A DNA stretch of 64,000 nt, from positions 496,001-560,000 of the forward strand of contig NZ_JAANYY010000002.1 in the NCBI RefSeq assembly GCF_012274265.1, in the 5' to 3' direction. Below are positions 18,597 to 27,362 of this stretch, piece by piece. Below the pieces are notes generated by a model that was given only the letters and a program-made list of their open reading frames with translations, ran no database searches and was not told the origin of the DNA. The position numbers and the translations under genes are program-made. Positions within the stretch are counted from its first letter, which is position 1. Each line of letters opens with the position of its first letter. Origin of the DNA: Sphingopyxis microcysteis (GTDB lineage: Bacteria; Pseudomonadota; Alphaproteobacteria; Sphingomonadales; Sphingomonadaceae).

Positions 18597-18607
18597 TCAT
18601 GTGGCAA
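18580..18607 (-). promoter_or_regulatory. Predicted promoter of the MarR gene
   Basis: On the minus strand TTGCCA (18607-18602) and TATAAA (18585-18580) are separated by 16 bases, close to the sigma-70 consensus. The -10 box lies inside the palindromic operator, which would give direct autorepression. Confidence 0.5.
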
Positions 18608-18646
18608 TATTCCGGCGTGGAGATTGATCGAGTGGCTAGCGTGAAG

Positions 18647-20146
18647 ATGACCCGGTTCCAGCATGTGCTACTGTCGTGCGCAGCGTTAATGTCGATCGCC
18701 GCGCCCGTGGCGGCGCACACCAGCGCGGCGCCCACTCTCGTACCGGCCCCGCCGCCGCACGCCGATGTCGACAGCGCGAAATTGCAGGCGATGGATGCCT
18801 ATATGCAAGTGCAGGTGCGGAACGATATGTTCAGTGGCACCGCGCTGGTCGCGCGCGATGGCGAGCCCATCTTCGTCAAAAGCTATGGCATGGCGAATTA
18901 TGAATTGGGGGCGCCGAACACGGCCGACAATAGCTATTTGCTGGGATCGGTGGTGAAGCAGTTCACCGCGGCCGCGATCCTGCAATTGCAGGAGCAGGGG
19001 AAGCTGAAGGTCAGCGATCCGATCTGCTGGTACCTCGAAACCTGTCCGCAAAGCTGGCAGGAGATCACGCTGCACCATCTGCTGACCCACACATCGGGCA
19101 TTCCCAATCTTACGAGCCTGCCCGGGTGGGACGAGAAACTGGCGATGCTCAGCTACACCCGTCCCGAGCTGGTCGCGCTGTTTCGCGACTTGCCGCTGGA
19201 CTTCGCGCCGGGTGAAAAGTTCGACTATTCCAATTCGGGATACACGCTGCTCGGGGTGGTCATCGAACGCGTCTCGGGGCAGGGATATTATCAATATCTC
19301 GACGAAAAGCTGTTCAAACCCGCCGGGATGACGCGCACCTACAGGGGTGACACGCGCGCGCTCGTCCCCGGCCGGGTGACGGGATATTATTCGGTCGGAA
19401 CCGATTTTATCAGCGCGCGGCTGGTTAGCCCGACCGTCGACCTTGGCTCCAGCGGTGTCTATGCGACGGTGGGTGATATGCTGCGGTGGGACAAGGCGCT
19501 GACCGACGACCGCCTGATCTCGCGCGCGTCGCGCGACGCAATGTTTACCGCGGGCAAGGGGGATTATGGCTATGGCTGGTTCATCGGCCAGCGGCATGGT
19601 CGGCCGATCCAGTTTCATTCGGGCAGCGACAACGGGTTTTCGACCAATATCGCGCGCTTTCCCGACGACCGGTTGACCGTAGTGGTGCTGAGCAACAGCG
19701 ACCGCGCCAACGCCGGGCGGGTGAGCAGCGACCTCGCAGCAATCGCTTTGGGCGCGCCGTATAAAATGCCGGTCGAACGATTGGGCGACCTGCTGTGGAA
19801 TGTCATGCGCGATCGCGGCGTGGCGGCGGCTCTGGCACGCCATGCCGAGCTGAAGCGGACGGCGCCGACGGCCTATGACTTCGGTGACGAAACGCTCGTG
19901 ACGATGGGCTATGACCTGTTCGAAGTCCGGCGATTGGCCGAGGCGAAGGCGGTTTTCGAATATAATCTGCAGCAATATCCCAAATCGGCATACAGCTATG
20001 ACGGGCTTGCCGATGTTGCCGATGCCGAAGGCGACAAGGCCCGCGCGATTGCGATGTTCGAAAAGTCGCTCGAGGTGGATCCCAAGAACCGGTATGCGGT
20101 CGAGGGACTGGCCCGGCTCCGCACCGGGGGCGCAAAGGCGCCCTGA
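18647..20146 (+). CDS. Secreted serine hydrolase (beta-lactamase/S12 family) with C-terminal TPR region
   Basis: The 499-residue protein has a signal peptide (MTRFQHVLLSCAALMSIAAP) and a penicillin-binding-like S12 domain. The active-site motifs are Ser101-x-x-Lys104 (SVVK), Tyr194-Ser-Asn in FDYSNSGYTLLG and HSG at 324 (QFHSGSDNGFST). Residues from about 420 form tetratricopeptide-like helices (YSYDGLADVADAEGDKARA and YAVEGLARL). The ATG at 18647 gives a clean signal peptide; an ATG at 18599, next to the operator, would add 16 residues. It may act as an esterase or D-aminopeptidase-like enzyme and is probably controlled by the divergent MarR regulator. Confidence 0.85.
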   Translation: MTRFQHVLLSCAALMSIAAPVAAHTSAAPTLVPAPPPHADVDSAKLQAMDAYMQVQVRNDMFSGTALVARDGEPIFVKSYGMANYELGAPNTADNSYLLGSVVKQFTAAAILQLQEQGKLKVSDPICWYLETCPQSWQEITLHHLLTHTSGIPNLTSLPGWDEKLAMLSYTRPELVALFRDLPLDFAPGEKFDYSNSGYTLLGVVIERVSGQGYYQYLDEKLFKPAGMTRTYRGDTRALVPGRVTGYYSVGTDFISARLVSPTVDLGSSGVYATVGDMLRWDKALTDDRLISRASRDAMFTAGKGDYGYGWFIGQRHGRPIQFHSGSDNGFSTNIARFPDDRLTVVVLSNSDRANAGRVSSDLAAIALGAPYKMPVERLGDLLWNVMRDRGVAAALARHAELKRTAPTAYDFGDETLVTMGYDLFEVRRLAEAKAVFEYNLQQYPKSAYSYDGLADVADAEGDKARAIAMFEKSLEVDPKNRYAVEGLARLRTGGAKAP

Positions 20147-20168
20147 CCCTCGCCTGCATTATATCGAA

Positions 20169-20202
20169 CGGGGCCGCTGGTGAACAATCTTCAGCGGCCC
20201 CG
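20169..20202. terminator. Hairpin after the serine hydrolase gene
   Basis: CGGGGCCGCTG and CAGCGGCCCCG form a perfect 11-bp stem with a 12-base loop, 22 bases downstream of the hydrolase stop and 155 bases from the end of ihfB. There is no T run, so it could terminate weakly in either direction or stabilise mRNA ends. Nothing else was seen in the 211-base gap. Confidence 0.45.
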
Positions 20203-20357
20203 CGGTCATGCCAGCAACCGCCGGACGCAGACGCGGGCAGCCCGAAGCGCGCCGCGCTGCCAGTGCATGCTGTGCCGATTTCGCGGCTGGTTTCGGCCGG
20301 AAACCGGCCCAAACTTAACGTCTGTATTCGGGTTCGGTGCCGCTTCGATCGACGAGG

Positions 20358-20636
20358 TCAGTCGTTCAGGCGCTCGCGCATTTCCTTGCCGGGTTTGAAA
20401 TAAGGGACGTTTTTCGCCTTCACATCGACCGACGCGCCGGTGCGCGGATTGCGGCCGGTGCGCGATTCGCGTGCACGGGTCGAAAAGGCACCAAAGCCGC
20501 GCAGCTCGACGCGGCCCCCCGCCGCTAGCTGCTCGACAATGGAATCAAAAAAAGTATCGACGATGCGTTCGACTTCTTCGACGCGCAAATCGCTGTTTTC
20601 GCTCGCGATCTTCTGAACCAGTTCTGACCGGATCAT
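20358..20636 (-). CDS. ihfB: Integration host factor subunit beta
   Basis: IHF beta pairs with IHF alpha to bend DNA at specific sites in recombination, replication and transcription. The 92-residue protein has the HU/IHF fold: [11 protein letters not shown], the helix to FFDSIVEQL, the conserved [18 protein letters not shown], and the DNA-minor-groove arm with [11 protein letters not shown]. Length and the ELRGFG motif favour IhfB over HU. It lies downstream of rpsA on the same strand, the order also seen in enterobacteria, but a terminator and its own promoter separate them. Confidence 0.93.
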   Translation of the reverse strand: MIRSELVQKIASENSDLRVEEVERIVDTFFDSIVEQLAAGGRVELRGFGAFSTRARESRTGRNPRTGASVDVKAKNVPYFKPGKEMRERLND

Positions 20637-20647
20637 CTGCTTCCCCT

Positions 20648-20675
20648 ATTATATAAGTCACGCGTTTCCCGCCAA
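20648..20675 (-). promoter_or_regulatory. Predicted ihfB promoter
   Basis: On the minus strand TTGGCG (20675-20670) and TATAAT (20653-20648) are 16 bases apart. The -10 box matches the consensus exactly and lies 11 bases before the ihfB start codon, so the leader would be very short. Confidence 0.55.
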
Positions 20676-20780
20676 AGCGGGCGTCCGGTCGTTGCCGGTC
20701 CATTCCTTGCGTGAGACCCCTCCCAACGCGCGCCGAAGGTATCACGAATCACTGTTTGGTCAAAATATATCACCAAAAGA

Positions 20781-20816
20781 AAAAGGCCCGCAGAGGGACA
20801 CTCTGCGGACCTTTTT
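20781..20816 (-). terminator. Intrinsic terminator of rpsA
   Basis: An arm-matched CCGCAGAG/CTCTGCGG stem extends through a mismatch to AAAGG/CCTTT. A T run is present on both sides, so it can stop transcription in either direction. It lies 27 bases after the rpsA stop. Confidence 0.88.
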
Positions 20817-20842
20817 GTTCGTTTCGCTATGCAAGTTTGAAA

Positions 20843-22555
20843 TTAATCTTTCTTGCCGGCTTTCAATGCTTCGCCAAGGATGTCGCCGAGCGAGGCGCCC
20901 GAGTCCGACGAACCATATTGTTCGACCGCCTGCTTCTCTTCGGCGATCTGCATCGCCTTGACCGAGAAGTTCGGCTTTTTCGAACGGTCGAAGCCGATGA
21001 CCATCGCGTCGAACTTCTGGCCGACCTGATAACGCTCGGCGCGCTGTTCGTCGCGGTCGCGGCCAAGGTCGGCGCGCTTGATGAAGCCGGTGGCGCCATC
21101 GTCGCCGGCCTGAACTTCCAGGCCATTGTCGCGAACTTCGAGGACGGTGACGGTGACGATGTCGTTCTTCTTCACCGAACCAGCCGCCGCAGCGCCGCCG
21201 CCAACGGCCGGGGCGCCCTTTTCAAGCTGCTTGATGCCCAGGCTGATGCGTTCCTTCTCGACGTCGACGTCCAGAACGACGACCTGAACCTGCTCGCCCT
21301 TGCGGTGGAGGTGCAGCGCTTCTTCGCCCGAGATGCCCCATGCGATGTCCGACATGTGAACCATGCCGTCGACGTCGCCCGGCAGACCGACGAACAGGCC
21401 GAATTCGGTCGCATTCTTGACTTCGCCTTCGACGACCGACCCGACCGGGTGGGTGTCGGCGAATGCGCCCCAGGGGTTCGACTGAGCCTGCTTCAGGCCC
21501 AGCGAGATGCGGCGCTTGTCGCTGTCGACTTCGAGGACGATGACGTCGACTTCCTGGCTCGTCGAAACGATCTTGCCGGGGTGGACGTTCTTCTTGACCC
21601 ACGACATTTCGCTGACGTGGACCAGGCCTTCGATGCCAGCTTCGAGTTCGACGAACGCGCCGTAATCGGTGATGTTCGTGACGGTACCCGACAGCTTCGC
21701 GCCGACGGGGTACTTGGCGGCGACGCCTTCCCACGGATCGCTTTCGAGCTGCTTCATGCCCAGGCTGATGCGCTGGGTGTCGCGGTTGATGCGGATGATC
21801 TGCACCTTGACGGTGTCACCGATGTTGATGACTTCGCTCGGGTGGTTGACGCGCTTGTAGCTCATGTCGGTGACATGGAGCAGGCCGTCGATGCCGCCGA
21901 GGTCGACGAACGCACCATAATCGGTGATGTTCTTGACCGCGCCTTCGATGATCTGGCCTTCTTCAAGGTTCAGGATCAGACCCGAACGCTGTTCGGCGCG
22001 CGTTTCTTCCAGGATGGCGCGGCGCGACACGACGATATTGCCGCGGCGGCGATCCATCTTGAGGATCTGGAACGGCTGCGGCAGGTCCATCAGCGGGCCA
22101 ACGTCGCGCACGGGGCGGATGTCGACCTGGCTGCCGGGCAGGAACGCCACGGCGCCGCCGAGGTCGACGGTGAAGCCGCCCTTGACGCGGCCAAAGATGA
22201 CGCCTTCGACGCGGGCTTCCTTGTTGAATTCTTCTTCCAGGCGGTCCCACGCGGCTTCGCGGCGAGCGCGGTCGCGCGACAGCATGGTTTCGCCATTGGC
22301 GTTTTCGACGCGGTCGACATAGACTTCGACTTCGTCGCCGACGTTGATGTCGGCCTTCTGGCCCGGCATGGCGAATTCGCGCAGCGGCACGCGGCCTTCG
22401 CTCTTCAAACCGATGTCGATGACTGCCAGGTCGTTTTCGATCGCGGTGACGGTGCCCTTGACGACGCGGCCTTCAAAGCCGCCATCAGCACCACCAAGCG
22501 ATTCATTGAGCATCGCGGCGAAATCGTCGCGCGTCGGGAAAGCCGTAGTGGCCAT
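20843..22555 (-). CDS. rpsA: 30S ribosomal protein S1
   Basis: S1 unfolds and anchors mRNA on the 30S subunit, and is important for mRNAs with weak ribosome sites. The 570-residue protein contains six S1 RNA-binding repeats. Their repeated elements include GTVTAIENDLAVIDIGLKSE, VKNITDYGAFVDLGGIDGLL, VTNITDYGAFVELEAGIEGL and EFGLFVGLPGDVDGMVH. The start MATTAFPTRDDFAAML is typical. It lies downstream of cmk, separated by a strong terminator and a leader of more than 100 bases, so it is probably transcribed mainly from its own promoter. Confidence 0.97.
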   Translation of the reverse strand: MATTAFPTRDDFAAMLNESLGGADGGFEGRVVKGTVTAIENDLAVIDIGLKSEGRVPLREFAMPGQKADINVGDEVEVYVDRVENANGETMLSRDRARREAAWDRLEEEFNKEARVEGVIFGRVKGGFTVDLGGAVAFLPGSQVDIRPVRDVGPLMDLPQPFQILKMDRRRGNIVVSRRAILEETRAEQRSGLILNLEEGQIIEGAVKNITDYGAFVDLGGIDGLLHVTDMSYKRVNHPSEVINIGDTVKVQIIRINRDTQRISLGMKQLESDPWEGVAAKYPVGAKLSGTVTNITDYGAFVELEAGIEGLVHVSEMSWVKKNVHPGKIVSTSQEVDVIVLEVDSDKRRISLGLKQAQSNPWGAFADTHPVGSVVEGEVKNATEFGLFVGLPGDVDGMVHMSDIAWGISGEEALHLHRKGEQVQVVVLDVDVEKERISLGIKQLEKGAPAVGGGAAAAGSVKKNDIVTVTVLEVRDNGLEVQAGDDGATGFIKRADLGRDRDEQRAERYQVGQKFDAMVIGFDRSKKPNFSVKAMQIAEEKQAVEQYGSSDSGASLGDILGEALKAGKKD

Positions 22556-22686
22556 AAAAACAGGTTCCTTACTTCATTGTTCCGGCCAAGCGGTTGGTTC
22601 CGCTGGTCTTGTGGCCGATATGTCCTGCGCGCCGGATGCGATGCAGAACATCCTTCGGACCACAGCGGACGGGGCAGGGGCAAAGC

Positions 22687-22720
22687 AAAAGGGGCGCGGC
22701 GGGACAGGCCCGTCGCGCCC
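22687..22720 (-). terminator. Intrinsic terminator between cmk and rpsA
   Basis: On the minus strand GGGCGCGACGGG and CCCGCCGCGCCC form a 12-bp stem with one mismatch, followed by CTTTTGCTTTG. It lies 110 bases after the cmk stop and would separate aroA-cmk transcription from rpsA. Confidence 0.65.
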
Positions 22721-22829
22721 GACGCCCGGTTTCGGGCGGCGGTTGTCCATGCCTCGACCGGCGCTATGGCCCGTCGGACCGCGCGCCTATAGCCCCCAAA
22801 CCCCGCAAACGCAAGGTTGAAAGCCGGGT

Positions 22830-23459
22830 TCAGGCGGCGCCGCGCGCGCGCGCTTCGACAAAGGCGATGGCTGCGGCAATGGCGGCTTCGCGCGGCATGT
22901 CGCTGTTGTCGAGCAGCATCGCGTCGGGCGCGCGCAGCAAAGGCGCGTCGGCGCGCCCGGTGTCGCGCGCATCACGGGCGTGAACATCGGCAAGCACCGC
23001 GTCAAAGGTGACGTCGACCCCGCGCGACAGCATCTCTGCATGGCGGCGCCGCGCGCGCACGTCCGGGCTGGCGGTGACGAACAGCTTGGCATCGGCATGC
23101 GGCGCGATGACGGTGCCGATGTCGCGCCCGTCAAGGATCGCGCCGCCGGGTTGGTTGGCAAAATCGACCTGACGCTGAAACAGTGCTGCGCGCACTTGTG
23201 GATGCACCGATACCCGGCTGGCGAGCCCGCCGGTGGTTTCATAGCGGAGCGCCGGATCGTCGAGCAGGCTGTCGGGAAAATCGCAAGCTGCCAGCGCGTC
23301 AGCGGCATTGTCGGCATCGCCATGGTCGAGCTGCGTCTGATAGCCGACGGCGCGATAGAGCAGCCCGGTGTCGAGCACCGGCAATCCGAAATGATCGGCG
23401 AGCGCGCGCGCGATCGTGCCCTTGCCCGACGCGGTGGGGCCGTCGACGGCGACGATCAT
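22830..23459 (-). CDS. cmk: Cytidylate kinase
   Basis: Cmk phosphorylates CMP and dCMP with ATP. The 209-residue protein has the P-loop [17 protein letters not shown] at residues 5-21, the substrate-binding LLYRAVGYQ and the short NMP-binding insert. [20 protein letters not shown] and the lid RARRRHAEM complete the family pattern. Its start codon shares one base with the stop of the preceding secreted-protein gene (TGATG), indicating translational coupling. The order aroA, cmk, rpsA is widely conserved in proteobacteria. Confidence 0.96.
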   Translation of the reverse strand: MIVAVDGPTASGKGTIARALADHFGLPVLDTGLLYRAVGYQTQLDHGDADNAADALAACDFPDSLLDDPALRYETTGGLASRVSVHPQVRAALFQRQVDFANQPGGAILDGRDIGTVIAPHADAKLFVTASPDVRARRRHAEMLSRGVDVTFDAVLADVHARDARDTGRADAPLLRAPDAMLLDNSDMPREAAIAAAIAFVEARARGAA

Positions 23460-23995
23460 CAGTTACCCTGAAATGCGTCGATACGCACAAAGGTCAGCCG
23501 GTTATCGGGGCCGAACAGCAATTTGATCCAGCCATCGGGTTCGAACGAGCCGCCGCACGACGCGATGCCTTCGCCTTCGCCCGCCTGACCGGGTTCGAGG
23601 CAGTCGATCGCGATTTCAGGCAAAAAGGCGCGAACGCGCGCCATGACCTCGGGCCGCGTGCGGGCGGTGCCGATATTCAGCGCCGAAATGTCGCGGTTGC
23701 CGACTTCGGTCGCATTGATAATTTTGATCGCGACCACCTCGCCGAAAATGATGTGGCGGACGCCGGCGCCGTCCTGCCATTCGCAATCGATCGCGGTTTC
23801 GGTGCAATCCTTTTCGTTGACCAGTCGCCCGATCTTTTTCGGATCGACCGCGCGGTTCAGCGCGTGCGCCGAAAAGCTGGCGTCGGCGCGGGTCAAGGGA
23901 TCGGCGATCGTGGCCCTTGCCTGCGCCTGCGGGCTCGCGGCCAACATCGCGGCGGCGGCGAGGGGCCATGCGATCGCGTTGCGACGTATGATCAT
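23459..23995 (-). CDS. Secreted protein of unknown function, encoded between aroA and cmk
   Basis: The 178-residue product has a signal peptide ([20 protein letters not shown], cleavage near AQA). Four cysteines ([21 protein letters not shown] and IASCGGSF) could form two disulfides in the periplasm. No family was recognised. It is tightly embedded in an otherwise conserved operon, overlapping aroA by four bases at its start and cmk by one base at its end. That makes co-expression with aromatic amino-acid and pyrimidine nucleotide enzymes certain at the mRNA level, although the functional link is unknown. Confidence 0.8.
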   Translation of the reverse strand: MIIRRNAIAWPLAAAAMLAASPQAQARATIADPLTRADASFSAHALNRAVDPKKIGRLVNEKDCTETAIDCEWQDGAGVRHIIFGEVVAIKIINATEVGNRDISALNIGTARTRPEVMARVRAFLPEIAIDCLEPGQAGEGEGIASCGGSFEPDGWIKLLFGPDNRLTFVRIDAFQGN

Positions 23996-25320
23996 GCCTG
24001 CAATTCTCCCAACAGCGTCTCGAAATTGGGAAAGCTTGTCGCGACCGGCGCCATGTCGTCAATCGTCACCGGTGACCTGGTGACAAGTCCCGCGACGGCA
24101 AAGCTCATGCAGATGCGGTGGTCGAGATGACCGGCGATGGTGGCACCGCCGGGCAGCGGATCGCCCCCGCTGCCGTCGATGACCAACCCGTCCTCGCTTT
24201 CCGTCACGCGCGCGCCAATGGCTTTCAGGCCGGTCGCCATCACCGCCAACCGATCGCTTTCCTTGACGCGCAATTCGTCGAGCCCTCTGGTCGTCGTGCG
24301 GCCCTGCGCCAGCGCCGCGGCCACGAACAGGATCGGGAATTCGTCGATCATGCTCGGCGCGAGCTCAGGATCGACGTCGATGCCGGTGAGCGCGCTGTGA
24401 CGGACGCGCAGGTCGGCAACGGGCTCGCCGCCGACTTCGCGCGGATCGATCAGTTCGATGTCGCCGCCCATCTGGCGCAGCACCTCGATCAGCCCGGCGC
24501 GCGTCGGGTTCAGCCCGACATTGGTGATGCTGACGTCGGATCCGGGGACGATCAGCGCTGCGACGATGAAGAATGCCGCCGACGACGGGTCGCCGGGAAC
24601 GACGATCGTCTGCGGTTTCAGCTCGGCCTCGCCCATGATGCAGATATGGCGCGTGCCGGTCGGATCGATTTCAACGCTGAGATTGGCGCCGAACCCGCGC
24701 AGCATTCGCTCGCTATGGTCGCGCGTCGGCACCGGTTCGATGACTTCGGTGACCCCTCCGGTGTTGAGGCCCGCGAGCAGGACTGCGCTTTTGACCTGCG
24801 CCGACGCGACGGGAAGGCGGTAGGACATCGGAATGGCCGGAGCGAGACCGCGCACCATCAACGGCAGGCGCCCCCCCGGCGAGGCGGTGATGTCGGCGCC
24901 CATCTGCGACAAGGGGGCGATGACGCGGCCCATCGGGCGGCCCGACAGGCTGGCGTCGCCCACAAAGGTGGCGGTGATCGGGTGGCTGGCGACGAGCCCC
25001 ATCAGGAGCCGCGTCGAGGTGCCGCTGTTGCCCATGTCGAGCGCTTCGCGCGGTTGGAGCAGCCCGCCCACGCCGACGCCGTCGATTCGCCATTCGCCAT
25101 CGGGGCGGCGTTCGATGCTGGCGCCCATCGCGCGCATCGCCGCGGCAGTGGCCAGCACGTCATGCCCTTCGAGCAGGCCGGTGACGCGGCTTGTTCCGAC
25201 CGCCAGCGCCGAGAGCATCAGCGCGCGATGCGAAATGCTCTTGTCGCCGGGGATCGCGATCCTACCTTTGAGCGGAACGGATGCGGCAAAGCTGCGCGGG
25301 CTGGCAGGTTGATCGGTCAT
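23992..25320 (-). CDS. aroA: 3-phosphoshikimate 1-carboxyvinyltransferase (EPSP synthase)
   Basis: AroA joins shikimate-3-phosphate and phosphoenolpyruvate in the pathway to aromatic amino acids. The 442-residue protein contains [18 protein letters not shown] at the N-terminus, [28 protein letters not shown] and the C-terminal [19 protein letters not shown] and [13 protein letters not shown] motifs. The glycine of the PEP site is followed by alanine-free NSGTST, as in class II-type alphaproteobacterial enzymes. The ATG at 25320 gives the usual length. It is the first gene of the aroA operon and is divergent from the FYDLN protein. Confidence 0.95.
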   Translation of the reverse strand: MTDQPASPRSFAASVPLKGRIAIPGDKSISHRALMLSALAVGTSRVTGLLEGHDVLATAAAMRAMGASIERRPDGEWRIDGVGVGGLLQPREALDMGNSGTSTRLLMGLVASHPITATFVGDASLSGRPMGRVIAPLSQMGADITASPGGRLPLMVRGLAPAIPMSYRLPVASAQVKSAVLLAGLNTGGVTEVIEPVPTRDHSERMLRGFGANLSVEIDPTGTRHICIMGEAELKPQTIVVPGDPSSAAFFIVAALIVPGSDVSITNVGLNPTRAGLIEVLRQMGGDIELIDPREVGGEPVADLRVRHSALTGIDVDPELAPSMIDEFPILFVAAALAQGRTTTRGLDELRVKESDRLAVMATGLKAIGARVTESEDGLVIDGSGGDPLPGGATIAGHLDHRICMSFAVAGLVTRSPVTIDDMAPVATSFPNFETLLGELQA

Positions 25321-25444
25321 GGCGAGCGGCTTTTGACAGCGCCCTAACAATCTGGCAAGGCGCACGCCGATTTGACGGATAGCTATTCAGGCGCCGTTGC
25401 TTTCCGATATTTTTATCCTGTTTCCAGAAGGTTACGAGGCTTAT

Positions 25445-25768
25445 ATGATCAAGGCTGAATGGGGCACGAAGCGCAGCTGCCCGAAATGCGCCACCCGATT
25501 CTATGATTTGACCAAGGATGATCCGGTCAGCTGCATCAATTGCGGGTATAACTGGATTCCGGAATCGGTGCTGAAATCAAAGCAGTCGACCCCGTTCGAG
25601 GCTGAAAAGCCCGGCAAGACCGTCAAGGAAGATGTCGCGGTCGACGGGGATCTGGATCTGGACGTCGATGTCGACGAGGACAATGATTCGCCCGACAATG
25701 ACGTCGACCTCGGCGGTGACGACGATCTGGGCGTCGCGACGGCGGATGACGACGACGTCGAAACCTGA
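25445..25768 (+). CDS. FYDLN acid domain protein (TIGR02300 family), zinc-ribbon with acidic tail
   Basis: The 107-residue protein belongs to a small alphaproteobacterial family of unknown function. The N-terminal zinc-ribbon carries two Cys pairs (CPKC and CINC) around the name-giving ATRFYDLTKDDPVSCI. From about residue 60 it becomes a long Asp-rich tail with repeated DLDVDVDED-like runs, probably disordered. The ATG at 25445 has GAGG six bases upstream and starts MIKAEWGTKRSC, as in relatives. A role in RNA or nucleic-acid metabolism has been guessed for such proteins, but there is no direct evidence here. Confidence 0.9.
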   Translation: MIKAEWGTKRSCPKCATRFYDLTKDDPVSCINCGYNWIPESVLKSKQSTPFEAEKPGKTVKEDVAVDGDLDLDVDVDEDNDSPDNDVDLGGDDDLGVATADDDDVET

Positions 25769-25790
25769 TTTATTTCGCCTTTGGTTTCAG

Positions 25791-25827
25791 GGGGCCAAAA
25801 AAGGCATCGCGAGATGCATTTGGCCCC
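25791..25827 (+). terminator. Long stem-loop after the FYDLN gene
   Basis: GGGGCCAAA and TTTGGCCCC pair perfectly, enclosing a second stem GCATC/GATGC with a GCGA tetraloop. It starts 23 bases after the stop codon. Only two T residues follow, so termination may be partial. Confidence 0.45.
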
Positions 25828-25907
25828 TTGCATCAGCCGCCCGCACTGTTAAAGGCGGCAACCCGATCGCAGCAGCCTTGATGGCGAGGGTGGTCGAATG
25901 AAGATGT

Positions 25908-25983
25908 GGGGCCTTAGCTCAGCTGGGAGAGCGCCTGCATGGCATGCAGGAGGTCAGCGGTTCGATCCCGCTAGGCTCCACCA
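25908..25983 (+). tRNA. tRNA-Ala (anticodon GGC)
   Basis: Acceptor strands GGGGCCT and AGGCTCC pair with the G3:U70 wobble that is the alanine identity element. The anticodon loop ATGGCAT gives GGC, and CCA is encoded. The D arm TTAGCTCAGCTGGGAGAGC is standard. Confidence 0.97.
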
Positions 25984-25998
25984 CTTCTTCAAAAAATG

Positions 25999-26021
25999 GC
26001 CCGCGAAAGCGGGCCTTTTTT
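25999..26021 (+). terminator. Intrinsic terminator of tRNA-Ala
   Basis: GGCCCGC and GCGGGCC form a 7-bp stem around GAAA, followed by six T residues, 15 bases after the tRNA end. Confidence 0.92.
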
Positions 26022-26092
26022 GTTGGACATGTCGGGTTCAAGTTGGCGTCGTCGATGCTGGGTTTGAGGGTGGGGAACTGGCGTTGATACAG

Positions 26093-26182
26093 CGTCGCCC
26101 CCGCGAAGGCGGGGGCCGCTAGCCGCCTGTTCCTTCGCCGCTGCGTAAACCGACGGCGGCCCCCGCCTTCGCGGGGGCGACG
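26093..26182. repeat. Paired REP-like element (family A)
   Basis: Left unit CGTCGCCCCCGCGAAGGCGG and mirror-image right unit ending GCGGGGGCGACGG, with a 40-base spacer. It lies between the tRNA-Ala terminator and the end of the convergent Rrf2 gene. Confidence 0.92.
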
Positions 26183-26212
26183 GCTGGTCGGTCGCTAACG
26201 ACCGTGGCGCCC

Positions 26213-26653
26213 TTACCCCGCAACCTCATCAAACAGCGGTTCCAGCGCGATCGGATCGGCCAGCGTGATGCGGTCGAGAATCGACGCGGTGTCGTCGCGG
26301 ACTTTCAGCATCAGGCTGCGCAACCGGCATTCGGATTCGGGCAGGCAATTCTTGCAATGCTCGTGCGCGTTGCGCGCCGCGCAGGGCACGAGCGCCAGCG
26401 AACCGCGGGTCAGGCGGACCAGGTCGCCATAGCTGATGTCGATTGGCGAGATCGCGAGCTGGTAACCGCCGTCGCGCCCGCGCTGTGAAATCAGCAGCCC
26501 TTCGCGCGCCATTTCGGACAGGATCACGGTCAGAAATTTGGGCGGGATATTCTGTGCCTCCGCAATATCCGCGAGCTGGACCTGCCCCTTGCCCCAATGA
26601 TCGGCAAGATGCTGGAACGCACGGATCGTGTAGCGGGTCTTTTGCGAAAGCAT
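26213..26653 (-). CDS. Rrf2 family transcriptional regulator, probable iron-sulfur sensor
   Basis: The 146-residue protein starts MLSQKTRYTIRAFQHLA and has the Rrf2 winged helix (IPPKFLTVILSEMAREGLLISQRGRDGGYQL). Cysteines at 91, 100, 103 and 109 (PCAARNAHEHCKNCLPESEC) lie where IscR and RirA carry their Fe-S ligands, so it probably senses iron or Fe-S status. Which three or four cysteines act as ligands is unclear. It has the IscR-like length but no neighbouring isc genes. It is divergent from the surface-antigen-like gene, which could be a target. Confidence 0.87.
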   Translation of the reverse strand: MLSQKTRYTIRAFQHLADHWGKGQVQLADIAEAQNIPPKFLTVILSEMAREGLLISQRGRDGGYQLAISPIDISYGDLVRLTRGSLALVPCAARNAHEHCKNCLPESECRLRSLMLKVRDDTASILDRITLADPIALEPLFDEVAG

Positions 26654-26801
26654 GGCGGGCTTACTGTGACATATTCAGGCTTAATTCAACCTGTCGGGAT
26701 GACATTTCGCCCGGAGTTGATGAAAATCACAGCGGGTGGCATGAACGCGGGCTATAAGCGCGGCCAGGACGCTGATGGTGGCGACGATTGGGGTGTAGCG
26801 G

Positions 26802-27362
26802 ATGATGCGTAAATTCTGGGGTGCTCCGGCGATGCTGGCGGCTTGTATGCTCGCCGTTACCCCCGCGCAGGCACAATTTGGCGGGCTGCTGCGCAAGGTG
26901 ACGACACCGGCGCCCAAGCCGAGCAGCGATGACAATGGCGGCTGTCCCAAGGGCAAGAAGGGCAACAGCATCGGCCGCAACATCCTGGGCAATGTGCTGA
27001 ACGACGCGGTCGGCGATGCGGCGAGCAAGGCTGGCGTGTACAGCTATGTGCCGATTTCTGAGGTCAGCGGGACGCTGACCGACGCCATCGCGTGCCGCCT
27101 CGACCCCGGTGAGCAGGCGCAGGCGGCGGTCGCGACCGAAGAAGCGACGCGCAGCGAAGAGGTGGGGGCAACCGCCAATTGGACCAGCGCAACCCGCCCC
27201 GAAGTCAGTGGCTCGTCGACGGTGGCGTCGATCAATGAAGAGGGCGGCGGGCGCAAGTGCATGAACGTCAACGACTTCATCATCGTCGAAGGCGAAGAGA
27301 CGCGCGTGACGAAGCGCATGTGCAAGGGACCGGGCGAGTCGCGTTATGTCCTGGCGGCGTAG
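26802..27362 (+). CDS. Exported surface-antigen-like protein (RT0821/Lpp0805 type C-terminal domain)
   Basis: The 186-residue product has a signal peptide (MMRKFWGAPAMLAACMLAVT, cleavage near AQA). The middle contains NILGNVLNDAVGDAASKAG, resembling glycine-zipper-type segments. The end, ATANWTSATRPEVSGSSTV followed by KCMNVNDFIIVEGEETRVTK and MCKGPGESRYVL, matches the pattern of rickettsial 17-kDa-like surface antigens. The downstream ClpP-like gene starts inside its last codons, so the two are co-translated. Outer-membrane or periplasmic location is expected; function is unknown. Confidence 0.72.
   Translation: MMRKFWGAPAMLAACMLAVTPAQAQFGGLLRKVTTPAPKPSSDDNGGCPKGKKGNSIGRNILGNVLNDAVGDAASKAGVYSYVPISEVSGTLTDAIACRLDPGEQAQAAVATEEATRSEEVGATANWTSATRPEVSGSSTVASINEEGGGRKCMNVNDFIIVEGEETRVTKRMCKGPGESRYVLAA

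Noticed and set aside
20711..22792. Very long plus-strand open frame opposite rpsA, and similar frames opposite tig, fmt and the S9 peptidase gene
   Set aside because: Such antisense frames are a by-product of high GC and codon bias. They lack ribosome sites and protein-like composition, while the opposite strand has recognised genes.
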